DNA of 64,000 nt from Cocleimonas flava (GTDB taxonomy: Bacteria; Pseudomonadota; Gammaproteobacteria; Thiotrichales; Thiotrichaceae). This document shows, one piece after another, positions 18,618-27,517 of this stretch. Each line of letters starts with the position of its first letter. The first letter of the stretch is position 1. The position numbers and the translations under genes were made by a program. Under the pieces are notes generated by a model, which saw only the letters and a program-made list of their open reading frames with translations, was not told the DNA's origin and made no database searches. The stretch lies in NCBI RefSeq assembly GCF_004339015.1, contig NZ_SMFQ01000005.1, positions 496,001 to 560,000 of the forward strand. Direction: 5' to 3'.

Positions 18618-18695
18618 GTCGAATTTAGCCACTGCATGCATCTATATTTATTAACATAGCGTATACAGTTCATAACTAATCTATAGGTTTACACT

Positions 18696-19322
18696 ATGAA
18701 GAAAACACTGGGTGCTTTAATACCTCGACTTGCACTGTCTACGACTTTAGCGGCTACTCTAGCTCTTTCTATCTTTGGTACCTCCAGCGCCTTTGCCGAT
18801 AAAACCGTATTGGCTGGTGGCTGTTTCTGGTGTATGGAATCAGACTTTGAAAAATTAAAAGGCGTGACTGATGTTGTTTCTGGTTTTAGCGGCGGCACAT
18901 CACAGAACCCAACTTATAATGGCGATCATGCAGGTCATTACGAAGTGGTCGAAATCACGTATGACCCTAAGATTGTGAGTTACAAAGAAATTTTAGATTA
19001 CTACTGGGTGAATATCGATCCATTCGATGCTCGAGGACAGTTTTGTGACAAAGGATCTGAATACCTCAGCGCTATTTTTGTCGCTAACGAGGCTGAAAAG
19101 AAAATAGCCGAAGAGTCTAAAAAGAATATTCAGGCTCAGTTTGCATCACAGAAAATTGTTACACCGATTTTAAACGCTTCAACGTTCTGGCCGATCAAAG
19201 GTAAAGAAAGTTACCATCAGGATTACTACAAGAAAAGCCCAGTGAAATATAAATACTACAGATACAGTTGTGGTCGAGATAAACGCCTGAAATCCATCTG
19301 GGGCGATAAAGCTACGCAATAA
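18696..19322 (+). CDS. msrA: Exported peptide methionine sulfoxide reductase A
   Basis: 208 residues. Signal peptide (residues 1 to about 34, ending SAFA|DK), then a full MsrA domain with the catalytic GCFWCME (about 42-48) and the family motifs GGTSQNPTY and HAGHYEVVEITYDP. A further Cys in RYSCGRD near the C-terminus can serve as resolving residue. It reduces methionine-S-sulfoxide in the cell envelope. No MsrB is fused or adjacent, unlike many exported systems. Ribosome site is weak. The gene is isolated, followed by a repeat copy and a strong bidirectional terminator. Confidence 0.93.
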   Translation: MKKTLGALIPRLALSTTLAATLALSIFGTSSAFADKTVLAGGCFWCMESDFEKLKGVTDVVSGFSGGTSQNPTYNGDHAGHYEVVEITYDPKIVSYKEILDYYWVNIDPFDARGQFCDKGSEYLSAIFVANEAEKKIAEESKKNIQAQFASQKIVTPILNASTFWPIKGKESYHQDYYKKSPVKYKYYRYSCGRDKRLKSIWGDKATQ

Positions 19323-19334
19323 ACTAACCTGTAT

Positions 19335-19365
19335 GGCACCCCCCTACTTTGGGGCACTTTTTTTT
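19335..19365 (+). repeat. Interspersed repeat, copy 4
   Basis: GGCA-CCCCCC-TACTTT-GGGGCAC-T8. The most canonical copy, 12 bp after the msrA stop, with the T-tract pointing away from msrA. Confidence 0.85.
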
Positions 19366-19375
19366 AAATATCTTA

Positions 19376-19412
19376 AAAGAGTAAAACTCCTGATATTGGA
19401 GTTTTACTCTTT
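19376..19412. terminator. Bidirectional terminator between msrA and the FG-GAP gene
   Basis: 15-bp perfect stem, AAAGAGTAAAACTCC (19376-19390) with GGAGTTTTACTCTTT (19398-19412) and a 7-base loop. It separates two convergent genes. Confidence 0.85.
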
Positions 19413-19466
19413 AGCCTTTAGTTAACCGATCTCCAATTAACCTAGCACCAATCTACCTTTTTCTAA

Positions 19467-20276
19467 TTAACGACAAGTCAGTGCAGCAGTAGCGCTTGCT
19501 CTTCCGGTGTAAGGTCCAATGTCTTCACTTGTTAATTCGCCATTTTTAAGTGTGGTTTTGATGATTCTCTCCCAACTTGAATCGACGGTAATCATTGATG
19601 ATTGATTTCCACAGCGTTGTACGCCACCCGTAATATAAGCATTACCTATCTTGTGATTGGTTAAGCCTGATTTTTGCGCGGTTTGTTTCAGACTTCCATT
19701 ACGATAACTCCAGACTCGCAAAATTCTGGCTAAATGTGGACGATCTATATAAGCGATATCCATAGCACCATCATTATCAAAGTCAGCGATTCCAACTGGT
19801 GCCAACCAACGATGAGATTGCCCAATATAAGGCGTGCTGGCAATAACTGAAAGCGTGTTTGATGACGCTTCACGAATACCATAAACCGCTATTTGCGCAC
19901 CTTTTTGTTTGTGACTGCGAATGGTTATGATTTCGTTGCGTCCATCACCATCGATATCCGCTAAGCGTGGATTTATATCTTCAAAAACTTGCGCAGTTTC
20001 TAGAGAGATTGAAAACGTCTTACCATCTACTGTTTTGGCATGAAGCGCTGCCGCTTCTATTGCATCTCCCAATACGCCGTGTGCATAGCGCGTGGTCGCC
20101 TCATCATACCAGGCCGATTGAATGACACTTTTAGCAGCATCAGATACCACCAATGACTCTGGAAAGTCCGTTTTGGGCAGAGCTTCAGCTGAATTTGTCA
20201 CACTCAGAACTACTGTACTGAGTGTTAAAAGTGTGAAGGCGATAGGGTTATGGAAAATAGTGCTTTTATAAGTCAT
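19467..20276 (-). CDS. Exported FG-GAP/VCBS-repeat protein
   Basis: 269 residues with an N-terminal signal sequence (to about residue 33). Two calcium-loop-like repeat cores are visible: DIDGDGRNEIITI (about 111-123) and DFDNDGAMDIAYI (about 166-178). These are the D-x-D-x-D-G pattern of FG-GAP/VCBS beta-propeller blades. Two cysteines (CGNQ and the penultimate LTCR) may form a disulfide. Function unknown; likely periplasmic or surface. Convergent with msrA. Confidence 0.75.
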   Translation of the reverse strand: MTYKSTIFHNPIAFTLLTLSTVVLSVTNSAEALPKTDFPESLVVSDAAKSVIQSAWYDEATTRYAHGVLGDAIEAAALHAKTVDGKTFSISLETAQVFEDINPRLADIDGDGRNEIITIRSHKQKGAQIAVYGIREASSNTLSVIASTPYIGQSHRWLAPVGIADFDNDGAMDIAYIDRPHLARILRVWSYRNGSLKQTAQKSGLTNHKIGNAYITGGVQRCGNQSSMITVDSSWERIIKTTLKNGELTSEDIGPYTGRASATAALTCR

Positions 20277-20469
20277 AGGTATTTTTCTTGAAAGTTGTAA
20301 TGAAAATGCAATAAAAGTGCAATGAAAACTGTATTGAGAGTTCTCTTAAATTACGTTGTACCAGTGAATTAGGATGCATTCGCGAAAAGTCGTGACCAAG
20401 TTAAAATATGTTCTCGACGCATCCTCATAGCTTATAAGACCTATCTCCGCCAGCCTATAAGACTAATAT

Positions 20470-20934
20470 TTACAACGCCTGTTTATATAATTCCTTAAAC
20501 GTTTCAACTCTCTTTTTATTCACACCAGCATCGCTGTAGCCAACTCTTGATGCCGAGCGAAAATGTATCGCTCCTTGATCAGGGTCGATTCTGACTTCAA
20601 AATCATCCACAAAACCAAATAACGATGAAGAAAAAATTGCAGCAATGTAATTATTTTTTTCGATATATACGATGCCGTCCATACTTTGAATGGTGGACAC
20701 TATTGTGGACATTGTTTTAATCGTATCTATATCCTGCTGGATGATAGGTTGAATGAAATGCTCTGCATCATCCTGATATTCACTACTCACACAGTTAGGC
20801 TTTTCAGAACACTTTGATAGCTTGCCATCCACTAAACCAGGCGCTATTCCTTTTTGCGACATTTTCCCAAGCACGAAGAAAGAGGCAAGTCCTAAAATGA
20901 CCAATATTGCGATAATGATGAGCGCAGTTTTCAT
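20470..20934 (-). CDS. DUF1499 family protein, membrane-anchored
   Basis: 154 residues with an N-terminal transmembrane segment (about 3-23). The DUF1499 hallmarks are visible: KPNCVSSE (about 46-53), the HFRSASRVGYSDAGVN block and the KKRVETF end. Function of the family is not established. A ribosome site AGGGAA lies before the ATG. It may share a transcript with the small membrane-protein gene upstream. Confidence 0.82.
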   Translation of the reverse strand: MKTALIIIAILVILGLASFFVLGKMSQKGIAPGLVDGKLSKCSEKPNCVSSEYQDDAEHFIQPIIQQDIDTIKTMSTIVSTIQSMDGIVYIEKNNYIAAIFSSSLFGFVDDFEVRIDPDQGAIHFRSASRVGYSDAGVNKKRVETFKELYKQAL

Positions 20935-21028
20935 GTTTTATTATTCCCTGTTTTTGCTTGAGAGTAGTTTTTACTTAAGAGCTGTCTTTACAGAAATTAG
21001 CCCTAACCCAGATATTATTTAATTATCT

Positions 21029-21286
21029 TTACTGTTTTTTATCACTGCTTTTATCACTACTTTTATCAACGAATATAAACGTAAATAATGCTTTCGCAAT
21101 TAACAATAATGGAAACATGCCGTGTAGAAAAAGATCAAAAATATCAACACCATTGGATAACTGTCCATTCACCAGCATCTGGATTTTTTCAAACAGATGA
21201 GGTTGCGGTGTAAATGGAGCTAGACCGAGCGTTAATGAGCCGATGATCAACACTATCCATGGTAAGTTTCTAATTGTATTTATCAA
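21029..21286 (-). CDS. Small two-helix membrane protein, RND-transporter-annotated family
   Basis: 85 residues with two hydrophobic helices (about 8-25 and 53-72). The segment between them, FEKIQMLVNGQLSNGVDIFDLFLHG, is the conserved part (quoted here as the family feature in residues 33-57). Similar small proteins are often database-labelled RND transporter, but the size rules out a pump; role unknown. Start is a TTG with AAGGAA eight bases upstream. The C-terminus carries a repeated SSDKSSDK tail. Confidence 0.6.
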   Translation of the reverse strand: MINTIRNLPWIVLIIGSLTLGLAPFTPQPHLFEKIQMLVNGQLSNGVDIFDLFLHGMFPLLLIAKALFTFIFVDKSSDKSSDKKQ

Positions 21287-21341
21287 ACCGTTGTTCCTTA
21301 AATTGTTCTCTGATTAGCGATTTTTTTGACAATAGCGCGTA

Positions 21342-22211
21342 TTAATCACTCAGCGCAATTGTCGCCATTCTCATTGTGCTTTCAAATGATTCCGCACCTG
21401 CGATAAACAGACCATTGTGACAGAACATCGCATCCTTTATACCCGTTACTTGTTGAAGCTCGCCATCGGATAAACCCGCCCACGTTGAAGGCAACGGCTT
21501 TCTATCTTCGAATGATCCTGGCTCAACTGGCACGGTTTGTATTCTCCACTGGCCTGTCTGCGAAGGGTAAATCATATACAAGGCTCGTTCAGATAAATCG
21601 TGAACCGTTCTTTTCCATGGGGTATATTTTTCTAGCACGATAACCCGTGGGTCTTCGGCATTTTCAATCGCTTTAGCCACGATTTCTCTGGCACTAATGC
21701 CACCGTTTGCGGATGCAATAAAACGGCTTAACACGTGTGATGCAAACTCAACCGCTTCGTCAAAACAATCATCAAAGTGTGCATCTTCTTGCCACGTTGG
21801 GTTAAACATTGAAATCGTTTGGCTCAGACTAACACCTTCAGAAACACCAGTGACATGCCCACAATCGATAGCATCAATGGTTGATACAAGGCCTGTATCA
21901 ACTGCATGTGCGATATCTTTACTACCGCCACAAATCTCTACGCCATATTTTTGCCAGATTAAACCAAATGAAGAATAAGGAATACCGTTCTCGCGTTCGC
22001 CAGCGCCACCCCGTTGATGGTGGTCAAAACGACCAGCATCTGCATCGTATTCGCCACCGACATCAATTACGATATCTGCCTTGGCGATTTTATCTAAATT
22101 ACGGGTGCGAATCAGTGTGAAGGGAGGAAAAATACTTTTTAATGCCGCAACACTAAAAACATCATCTGCATGAAAATTGCCATTGTGTGTTGCTATTATT
22201 TTATTCGTCAT
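21342..22211 (-). CDS. MYG1/GAMM1 family (DHH-like) metal-dependent protein
   Basis: 289 residues. N-terminal THNGNFHADDVFSVA with the His and Asp metal ligands, DVGGEYD and FDHHQRGG are the MYG1 signature; FIAGAESFESTMRMA closes the domain. Eukaryotic MYG1 is a 3'-5' RNA exonuclease; the bacterial role is unknown. A 16-bp perfect palindrome lies 130 bp upstream of its start. Confidence 0.88.
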   Translation of the reverse strand: MTNKIIATHNGNFHADDVFSVAALKSIFPPFTLIRTRNLDKIAKADIVIDVGGEYDADAGRFDHHQRGGAGERENGIPYSSFGLIWQKYGVEICGGSKDIAHAVDTGLVSTIDAIDCGHVTGVSEGVSLSQTISMFNPTWQEDAHFDDCFDEAVEFASHVLSRFIASANGGISAREIVAKAIENAEDPRVIVLEKYTPWKRTVHDLSERALYMIYPSQTGQWRIQTVPVEPGSFEDRKPLPSTWAGLSDGELQQVTGIKDAMFCHNGLFIAGAESFESTMRMATIALSD

Positions 22212-22502
22212 TTTTATTGCGTGCCGCCAGATAGAGAAAATATATTGTTAATTAATAACTTAGACTTAAAAGCATCTAACTAACAATTATCGAGTGCAGA
22301 TTTTATAGTAAGACCGCCAACAAAAATAGCTGTTAACCAAGTATAGGGTTAACCCTATTACCTTATAACAAATATTTAAACATGAAATGAGCTGTATCAG
22401 TGGCAGTTGAGTTTTCTTAACCCACCAAGAAAGGGAGTTAGTTTGTTTATAATCGACATGAGCGGTGGTAAAAAGTCTATAGAGACTAAAAGACGAACAT
22501 CT

Positions 22503-22531
22503 ATTAAAGCGTCTAAGTCGCTTTAATTTTT
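22503..22531 (+). terminator. Orphan terminator-like hairpin
   Basis: ATTAAAGCG (22503-22511) pairs with CGCTTTAAT (22519-22527), followed by a T-run on the plus strand. No plus-strand coding gene ends here, so a small RNA could end at it. Confidence 0.5.
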
Positions 22532-22651
22532 AAAAGCCTCTCTTCTTTGAATGAAATTACGTTTTAGTATAGTGAAAACGAAAATAGAATTTATGCTTCA
22601 CAGGGACAGTTTTGATTTATTTATTTTTATATGTGTATGTAAACAATATGT

Positions 22652-22680
22652 AAAAAAGTGCCCCAAAGGTGGGGGGTGGC
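22652..22680 (-). repeat. Interspersed repeat, copy 5 (reverse orientation)
   Basis: A6-GTGCCCC-AAAGGT-GGGGGG-TGGC on the plus strand; T-tract on the minus strand. Confidence 0.8.
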
Positions 22681-22751
22681 TAAATAATCTAAGTATCGAC
22701 ACCCTGGTGTATTTAGGGATTTTTATCCTTGTGTATTTTCATCAACGAACT

Positions 22752-22991
22752 CTAGGTTGATCGAATTTGACGATAAATCCCATCTTTAAGAAACGAGCGT
22801 TCATGCTTCATTTTCTCTAAAGCTTCATCTGCAATCGGCTGACCTAATTCTTCGAACTTTCTAATCTCGTTATCGAGTTCGTTATGGCGTTTAACGTTGG
22901 CAGCAAAATCTGCATCTGTAGCAGATAATTCTTTTATGCGCTGTCTAAACTCAGGAAATTCAACTTCTATCTCGTGATGTTCACCTTGCAT
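22752..22991 (-). CDS. DUF465 / YdcH family protein
   Basis: 79 residues, almost entirely helical and charged. The EFPEFRQRIKEL start, the heptad-like middle (ELDNEIRKFEE) and the LKDGIYRQI end match DUF465. These are small cytoplasmic proteins of unknown role. AAGGAG precedes the ATG. Appears monocistronic, just downstream of the MDR gene on the same strand. Confidence 0.85.
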   Translation of the reverse strand: MQGEHHEIEVEFPEFRQRIKELSATDADFAANVKRHNELDNEIRKFEELGQPIADEALEKMKHERSFLKDGIYRQIRST

Positions 22992-23079
22992 GCTCTTTCT
23001 CCTTAATAATTTTGTAAAGTAGTTATAACGGGCAGCTAGTTAAAAATAGCTGCCCGAATACGTCTATCATTTTTCTTTA

Positions 23080-24075
23080 TTAGATTTCTACGACAACTTT
23101 ACCAATTGCCTTACCGCTTGCTAGACGGGCATAAGCATTACCTACTTGCTCCATTGTGAATTGCTGCTCATCAACGATTGGAGTCAATTTACCCGCATCA
23201 ACAATTTCTGCAAGCTTGGTTAAAATCTCACCGTGTAGTTCGCGCTTATGGTCGTACAACATCGGGATAAGCATAAATACTACGTGTAGAGATAATCCTT
23301 TAAAGTGCATAGGATTTAAATCAAGTTCTAACATCGAAACGGTTGTAGCAACATTGCCGTTTAATACAGCAGCTTCAAAAGAGTTGGTTAAGTTTGCGCC
23401 ACCTACTGAGTCAAAAACAACATCGAAACCAGAACCATCAGTGTGTTTTTCAACATAGTCTGCAACAGTTTCGTTCATGAAGTTAATTTTTGTAGCGCCA
23501 AGCTTTTCGATTACAGCGAGTTGCGTGTCATCACCACCTGTAGAGTAAACATCTCCGCCAAAGTAATTTGCCAACTGCACAGCGATATGACCAACCCCAC
23601 CAGCACCACCATGGACAAGTACTTTTTGACCTTGTGCAGTTCCGGCTCTGGTTAATCCTTCGTAAGCGGTAATGCCCACTAGCGGTATTGCAGCTGCTTC
23701 ACGCATCGAAATAGATTTTGGTTTATGTGCCACTAATTTAGCATCAGCAAGCATGTATTCTGCGAGCGAACCTTGTAAATCTGCAAGTCCGCCAGCACAA
23801 CCATAAACTTCATCACCCACTGCGAAACCCTTAACATCATCGCCTACCGCTTCGACAGTACCAGCGAAATCCATGCCTAAAATGGCTGGTAATGCTGGCG
23901 ATAACGGTAAATCTTCACCCATGTTACGGATCATGGTATCGACAGTATTCACACTGGTTGCAGCTACTTTAATCACCAAATGACCTGATTTTACAGCAGG
24001 CTTAGAGACTTCAGTTAATTGAAATTCAGCGTTTTCGCCGTATTCGTTTAGAGACATTACTTTCATTGAATTCAT
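23080..24075 (-). CDS. Medium-chain reductase, quinone-oxidoreductase-like
   Basis: 331 residues. A GroES-like N-terminal half (GMDFAGTVEAVGDDVKGFAVGDEVYG) and a Rossmann NADP(H) fold (HGGAGGVGHIAVQLA, about residues 155-169). It lacks the cysteine-rich structural zinc loop, so it belongs with zinc-free quinone/enone reductases rather than alcohol dehydrogenases. It reduces quinones or activated double bonds with NADPH. AAGGAAA precedes the ATG. A LysR gene lies 237 bp upstream on the same strand and may regulate it. Confidence 0.87.
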   Translation of the reverse strand: MNSMKVMSLNEYGENAEFQLTEVSKPAVKSGHLVIKVAATSVNTVDTMIRNMGEDLPLSPALPAILGMDFAGTVEAVGDDVKGFAVGDEVYGCAGGLADLQGSLAEYMLADAKLVAHKPKSISMREAAAIPLVGITAYEGLTRAGTAQGQKVLVHGGAGGVGHIAVQLANYFGGDVYSTGGDDTQLAVIEKLGATKINFMNETVADYVEKHTDGSGFDVVFDSVGGANLTNSFEAAVLNGNVATTVSMLELDLNPMHFKGLSLHVVFMLIPMLYDHKRELHGEILTKLAEIVDAGKLTPIVDEQQFTMEQVGNAYARLASGKAIGKVVVEI

Positions 24076-24312
24076 GGGTATTTCCTTAAGTTATTATGAG
24101 TTTTAACACTTAAAACATGGATAATTGGTTAGATATAAAAATCCACGTCGTTGGTTAAGTGGAAGACATATTAATCACTTTAAAAAAAATAAAAACTAGA
24201 CGAAATAGAATTCAGTATTTAGCTTTTCTATATAATAGAATAATAGAAAATCATGGGTTAAATTACCAAACGTACAAAACTCAGAGTACAAGAAAGTATT
24301 TAGTGTTTTGAC

Positions 24313-25233
24313 CTACGACTCAGTATCTTGGTTTTCCCAAATAGGCGGATCACCTATTTTTTCAAGAAGAAAATCAATAAACACTCTCACTTTTGCAGTT
24401 AGAACATTAGATTTCGGATAAACCAACCAGATTGCCGATTGATCATCAATCTCATAATCTGGTAACACTCTCACCAGAGTTCCTTCATTAATTTCTTTAT
24501 AGATACTCCAATAAGAACTCATTGAAATACCGACGCCTGAGAGCGTTGCAATTCTAGTGCTGGCTCCGTCATCGCAAATAACTCTATTAATGGTTCCTTG
24601 CGGTGGGAATTTTGCGTCTGGTTTATCCTTTGCCACCAACTTCAATGTTGCACCGTCCATAAATGTTAGCAATTGGTGTTCACTTAAATCATCTGGGTTT
24701 TGTGGAGTCCCATAGCGATTCAAATAGTCTGGGGAAGCACACAGAACTCGCTTATCACTGGCCAGTTTTCTAGCTCTAAGCCCACTTTCTTCAATAGCAC
24801 TGTTACGTAACGCTAGATCGAACCCCCCTTCGATTAGATTCATTGTGGTGTCGGATAATTTTAGTTGTAAATTAATGCCTGGGTAACGCTCTAAAAATTC
24901 CGGCAGGATCGGGGCAATATAAAGCTGACTAAATGTACTGGAGGCGGCGAAGCGCAATGTACCTGAAATTTCTTTGCTGCTATGGCCCAGTGCAGCACGA
25001 GCTGCATCTTCCTGCGCTAATATTTCTTTAGCAAAAGGTAAAAACTCCATCCCTTCTAAAGACAAAGAAACCTTTCTGGTTGAACGATGAAACAAATCCG
25101 CACCGAGCTGGTTTTCCAATTTCGCAAGTCTTGCACTAGCAACAGCAGGAGCTAAACCAAGTTGGCGACCGGCAGCGCTGATATTGAGCATTTCAGCGGC
25201 TATCGTAAACAGCTTAACGCCTTTTGTATCCAT
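24313..25233 (-). CDS. LysR-family regulator
   Basis: 306 residues. Helix-turn-helix in AAGRQLGLAPAVASARLAKLE (in part, about 20-40), a linker with FHRSTRKVSLSLEG, and a substrate-binding domain of the AaeR/CrgA-like type. It lies between the quinone-reductase-like gene (same strand) and an enoyl-CoA hydratase gene (divergent), so either or both may be targets. A GGAG site precedes the ATG. Confidence 0.88.
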   Translation of the reverse strand: MDTKGVKLFTIAAEMLNISAAGRQLGLAPAVASARLAKLENQLGADLFHRSTRKVSLSLEGMEFLPFAKEILAQEDAARAALGHSSKEISGTLRFAASSTFSQLYIAPILPEFLERYPGINLQLKLSDTTMNLIEGGFDLALRNSAIEESGLRARKLASDKRVLCASPDYLNRYGTPQNPDDLSEHQLLTFMDGATLKLVAKDKPDAKFPPQGTINRVICDDGASTRIATLSGVGISMSSYWSIYKEINEGTLVRVLPDYEIDDQSAIWLVYPKSNVLTAKVRVFIDFLLEKIGDPPIWENQDTES

Positions 25234-25535
25234 ACCATTATCTCCGAAAACATGAAAATAAACATTATAACGCTATTATTTAATACCTTTGCAAGATAAA
25301 AATCAGTACAAGACGAATCACCTAACTAGCACTCGCATTAACTATACAACTCCTAATTATATAGAAAAGCCGAATTATGATTGTTTATTTTGGTCATTTT
25401 GATATTTTTTCAATTCAATATACTTCAAATCACTCACTCGTTAGAAACTTAAAACTCATCTAACGAGTGTTAGAAACATTAGAAAAATACACGCAGAAAA
25501 TCTGCTTCACTAAACCAAACTATGAGAAAAATACA
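25234..25535. promoter_or_regulatory. Divergent LysR / enoyl-CoA hydratase promoter region
   Basis: Contains CACTCGTTAGA (25435-25445) and TCTAACGAGTG (25459-25469), an 11-bp perfect inverted repeat with a 13-bp spacer. Overlapping it is a direct repeat GTTAGAAAC (25440-25448 and 25469-25477). It lies 67-100 bp upstream of the enoyl-CoA hydratase start: a good LysR operator candidate. Confidence 0.55.
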
Positions 25536-26381
25536 ATGGAATATACAAATTTTGAAACGTTTAAGATCGATGTTAATAATGGCGTAGCAACAGTCACTTT
25601 TGATTACGGAACTGTTAATGTTCAGGGTTTACCCATGATTTCTGATTTGAACAACCTTGCACAAAAACTCGAAGTTGACAGCACAGTAAAAGTAGTTGTT
25701 TTTCAGTCTGCTCACCCAGAAATATTTGTTGCTCATGCGGATACAAATTTCCTCAAAGATATGTCGGGTAAAGCAGTATCGCGTGATGAGGTGAAACTAT
25801 TAGACCTACAAGTCGTGTTAGATCGAATCAGTAAATTACCCCAGGCAACTATTGCAAAAGTAGAAGGATTTGCCCGAGGTGGTGGTCACGAATTTATGCT
25901 TGCTTGTGATATGCGATTTGCGGCTCGTGGCAAAGCTAAATTTATGCAAATGGAAGTAGGCATGGGTATTTTACCATGTGGTGGTGGATCAGCTCGTATG
26001 GCACGTCAGGTAGGTCTTGGCCGTGCACTCGAAATAGTATTAGGCGCAAATGACTTTGATGCTGATGAAGCAGAAAGAGTAGGCACAATAAACCGCGCAC
26101 TTGATGCTGATGAAATTGGCCCTTTTGTAGATGCATTAGCAAAACGTATCGCGTTATGGCCTTCTGCCTCTATCAATGCAACAAAACAAGCTGTTTATGA
26201 ATCTATCGATCTGCCGATTGAAGATGCGCTTAAAGCAGAAGCTTACTGGTTATATCAGGCAACTAGCCAAACTCCGGCTTTAAAACGCTTCAAATGGGCT
26301 GACGATCAAGGTGCACAGTTTGACATGGAGAATCAGCGAATCTGGCCAGAAATGCTGGTTAATATCCAGGACGTGAATTGA
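25536..26381 (+). CDS. Enoyl-CoA hydratase/isomerase family protein
   Basis: 281 residues, crotonase fold. The oxyanion-hole regions are QSAHPEIFVAHADTNFL and VEGFARGGGHEFMLACDMRFAA; the latter keeps the glycine pair and an acidic residue in GGHEF. A second acidic residue, Glu in MEVGMGILPCGGG, is near the usual catalytic position. Exact substrate unknown. I chose the ATG at 25536; the frame is open upstream to 25467, but there only a TTG is available, inside the inverted repeat. Hairpin at 26415-26446 follows. Confidence 0.82.
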   Translation: MEYTNFETFKIDVNNGVATVTFDYGTVNVQGLPMISDLNNLAQKLEVDSTVKVVVFQSAHPEIFVAHADTNFLKDMSGKAVSRDEVKLLDLQVVLDRISKLPQATIAKVEGFARGGGHEFMLACDMRFAARGKAKFMQMEVGMGILPCGGGSARMARQVGLGRALEIVLGANDFDADEAERVGTINRALDADEIGPFVDALAKRIALWPSASINATKQAVYESIDLPIEDALKAEAYWLYQATSQTPALKRFKWADDQGAQFDMENQRIWPEMLVNIQDVN

Positions 26382-26414
26382 TTTTATAATTACATATCAA
26401 TGGCTAAAAATTTG

Positions 26415-26446
26415 ACTCACTATCAATAGGCTATCTGATAGTGAGT
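26415..26446 (+). terminator. Hairpin after enoyl-CoA hydratase gene
   Basis: ACTCACTATCA (26415-26425) pairs with TGATAGTGAGT (26436-26446), an 11-bp stem with a 10-base loop. The following T-tract is poor (TTAAAAC), so termination strength is uncertain. Confidence 0.55.
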
Positions 26447-26612
26447 TAAAACCAAAAACTCAAGCATTGATTGTTTGTGCTTAACCTTGAAAATTATATT
26501 CAGAAACCGAATTCTGTAGTCATTAACACGTGATTTATAAGCATATTGGGTTGTTATATATTACCTATTATTAACGAAATAGATTTTTCTCACCCAATTT
26601 TGGAGTAAAACA

Positions 26613-27392
26613 ATGCGACACCCCGCAACAGTGAACTATCATATTCAATCGGCTGAACGTCAATGCTTTCAGTTTGATGTTGATGGAATTACTGGAAATA
26701 TTATCCCTCCTGAACTTGTCAAAACATCTATTCAGGCCGAGGATTTAAGAGACAATTCATCTACAGTAAATTTCGATGTAGATGGCATCACTTTCGAAAA
26801 AAGTGCGACCAAAATAAAAGATTTCATTCATTCAACAGACTGGGAAGACACCTATAATGCTGAAATAAGAAATCTTCTTATAGATAAAATTGGTGCTAAA
26901 GACGTGATTGTTTTTGATCATACAATTCGTATAGATGATCCAGATTCACCTCGCACACCCGCTCGAAACGTACATAATGACTACAGTAAGATGGGCGCTG
27001 AAGAACGACTTATTGATATCCTAGGCAAACAGAAAGCCAGTCAGTTTAGCGAAGGTCACTACGGATTTGTTAACGTTTGGCGGCCTATCGAAGACATCAT
27101 ACGCTCATCACCACTGGGGTTTATTCGTCCTAGTTCAATTGAAGCAGAAGACTGGATGAATATCGATTTAATTTACCCCGATGAGGTTAGAGAGATTTTG
27201 GGTGTTGCGGCTAACTCAAATCATGAATGGTTTTATCAATCACACATGACACCTGAGGAAGTCGCTATTTTCAATGTATTTGATAATAAAGGACTTCCAT
27301 ACCTCGGACACAGTGCGCTTGATATGGAAATCCCGGAGAAAGTTCTAAGCCCAAGAAAAAGCCTAGAAAGCCGTACTATCGTTCGTTATTAA
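26613..27392 (+). CDS. CmcJ/NvfI-family oxidoreductase-like protein
   Basis: 259 residues. The blocks ARNVHNDYS, FVNVWRPI, the SNHEWFYQSHMTPEEVAIFNVFDN region and the RTIVRY end follow the CmcJ/NvfI/AsaB family. That family includes 2-oxoglutarate-dependent oxygenases and hydroxylase/desaturase-like proteins of secondary metabolism. No biosynthetic partner is near, so the substrate is unknown. The heptad FDVDGIT occurs twice near the N-terminus (about residues 22-28 and 54-60), suggesting a small internal duplication. TGGAG precedes the ATG. Confidence 0.72.
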   Translation: MRHPATVNYHIQSAERQCFQFDVDGITGNIIPPELVKTSIQAEDLRDNSSTVNFDVDGITFEKSATKIKDFIHSTDWEDTYNAEIRNLLIDKIGAKDVIVFDHTIRIDDPDSPRTPARNVHNDYSKMGAEERLIDILGKQKASQFSEGHYGFVNVWRPIEDIIRSSPLGFIRPSSIEAEDWMNIDLIYPDEVREILGVAANSNHEWFYQSHMTPEEVAIFNVFDNKGLPYLGHSALDMEIPEKVLSPRKSLESRTIVRY

Positions 27393-27459
27393 AAGCGAAC
27401 GATGCGATGTTTTACTACTTAATCAAAATCAGACTTTTTAACAAATTATAGAAGAGTAC

Positions 27460-27487
27460 GACACCCCCCTACTTATAGGGCTTTTTT
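27460..27487 (+). repeat. Interspersed repeat, copy 6
   Basis: GACA-CCCCCC-TACTTATA-GGGC-T6. CAC before the T-tract is reduced to C. It lies between two convergent genes. Confidence 0.75.
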
Positions 27488-27517
27488 ATGAATAAGTGAT
27501 AAGGTTTTTTCCTTTAT

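Larger units (their letters stand above)
22212..22751. other. 540-bp intergenic region with palindrome, orphan terminator and repeat
   Basis: No convincing gene. It holds ATAGGGTTAACCCTAT, a perfect 16-bp palindrome (22343-22358), a plus-strand terminator-like hairpin (22503-22531) with no annotated gene ending before it, and repeat copy 5 (22652-22680). A 69-codon frame at 22551-22760 is judged spurious because it runs through the repeat. Confidence 0.55.

Noticed and set aside
22551-22760. 69-codon plus-strand frame
   Set aside because: Runs through an interspersed repeat copy, has no ribosome site or recognisable domain, and overlaps the end of the DUF465 gene.
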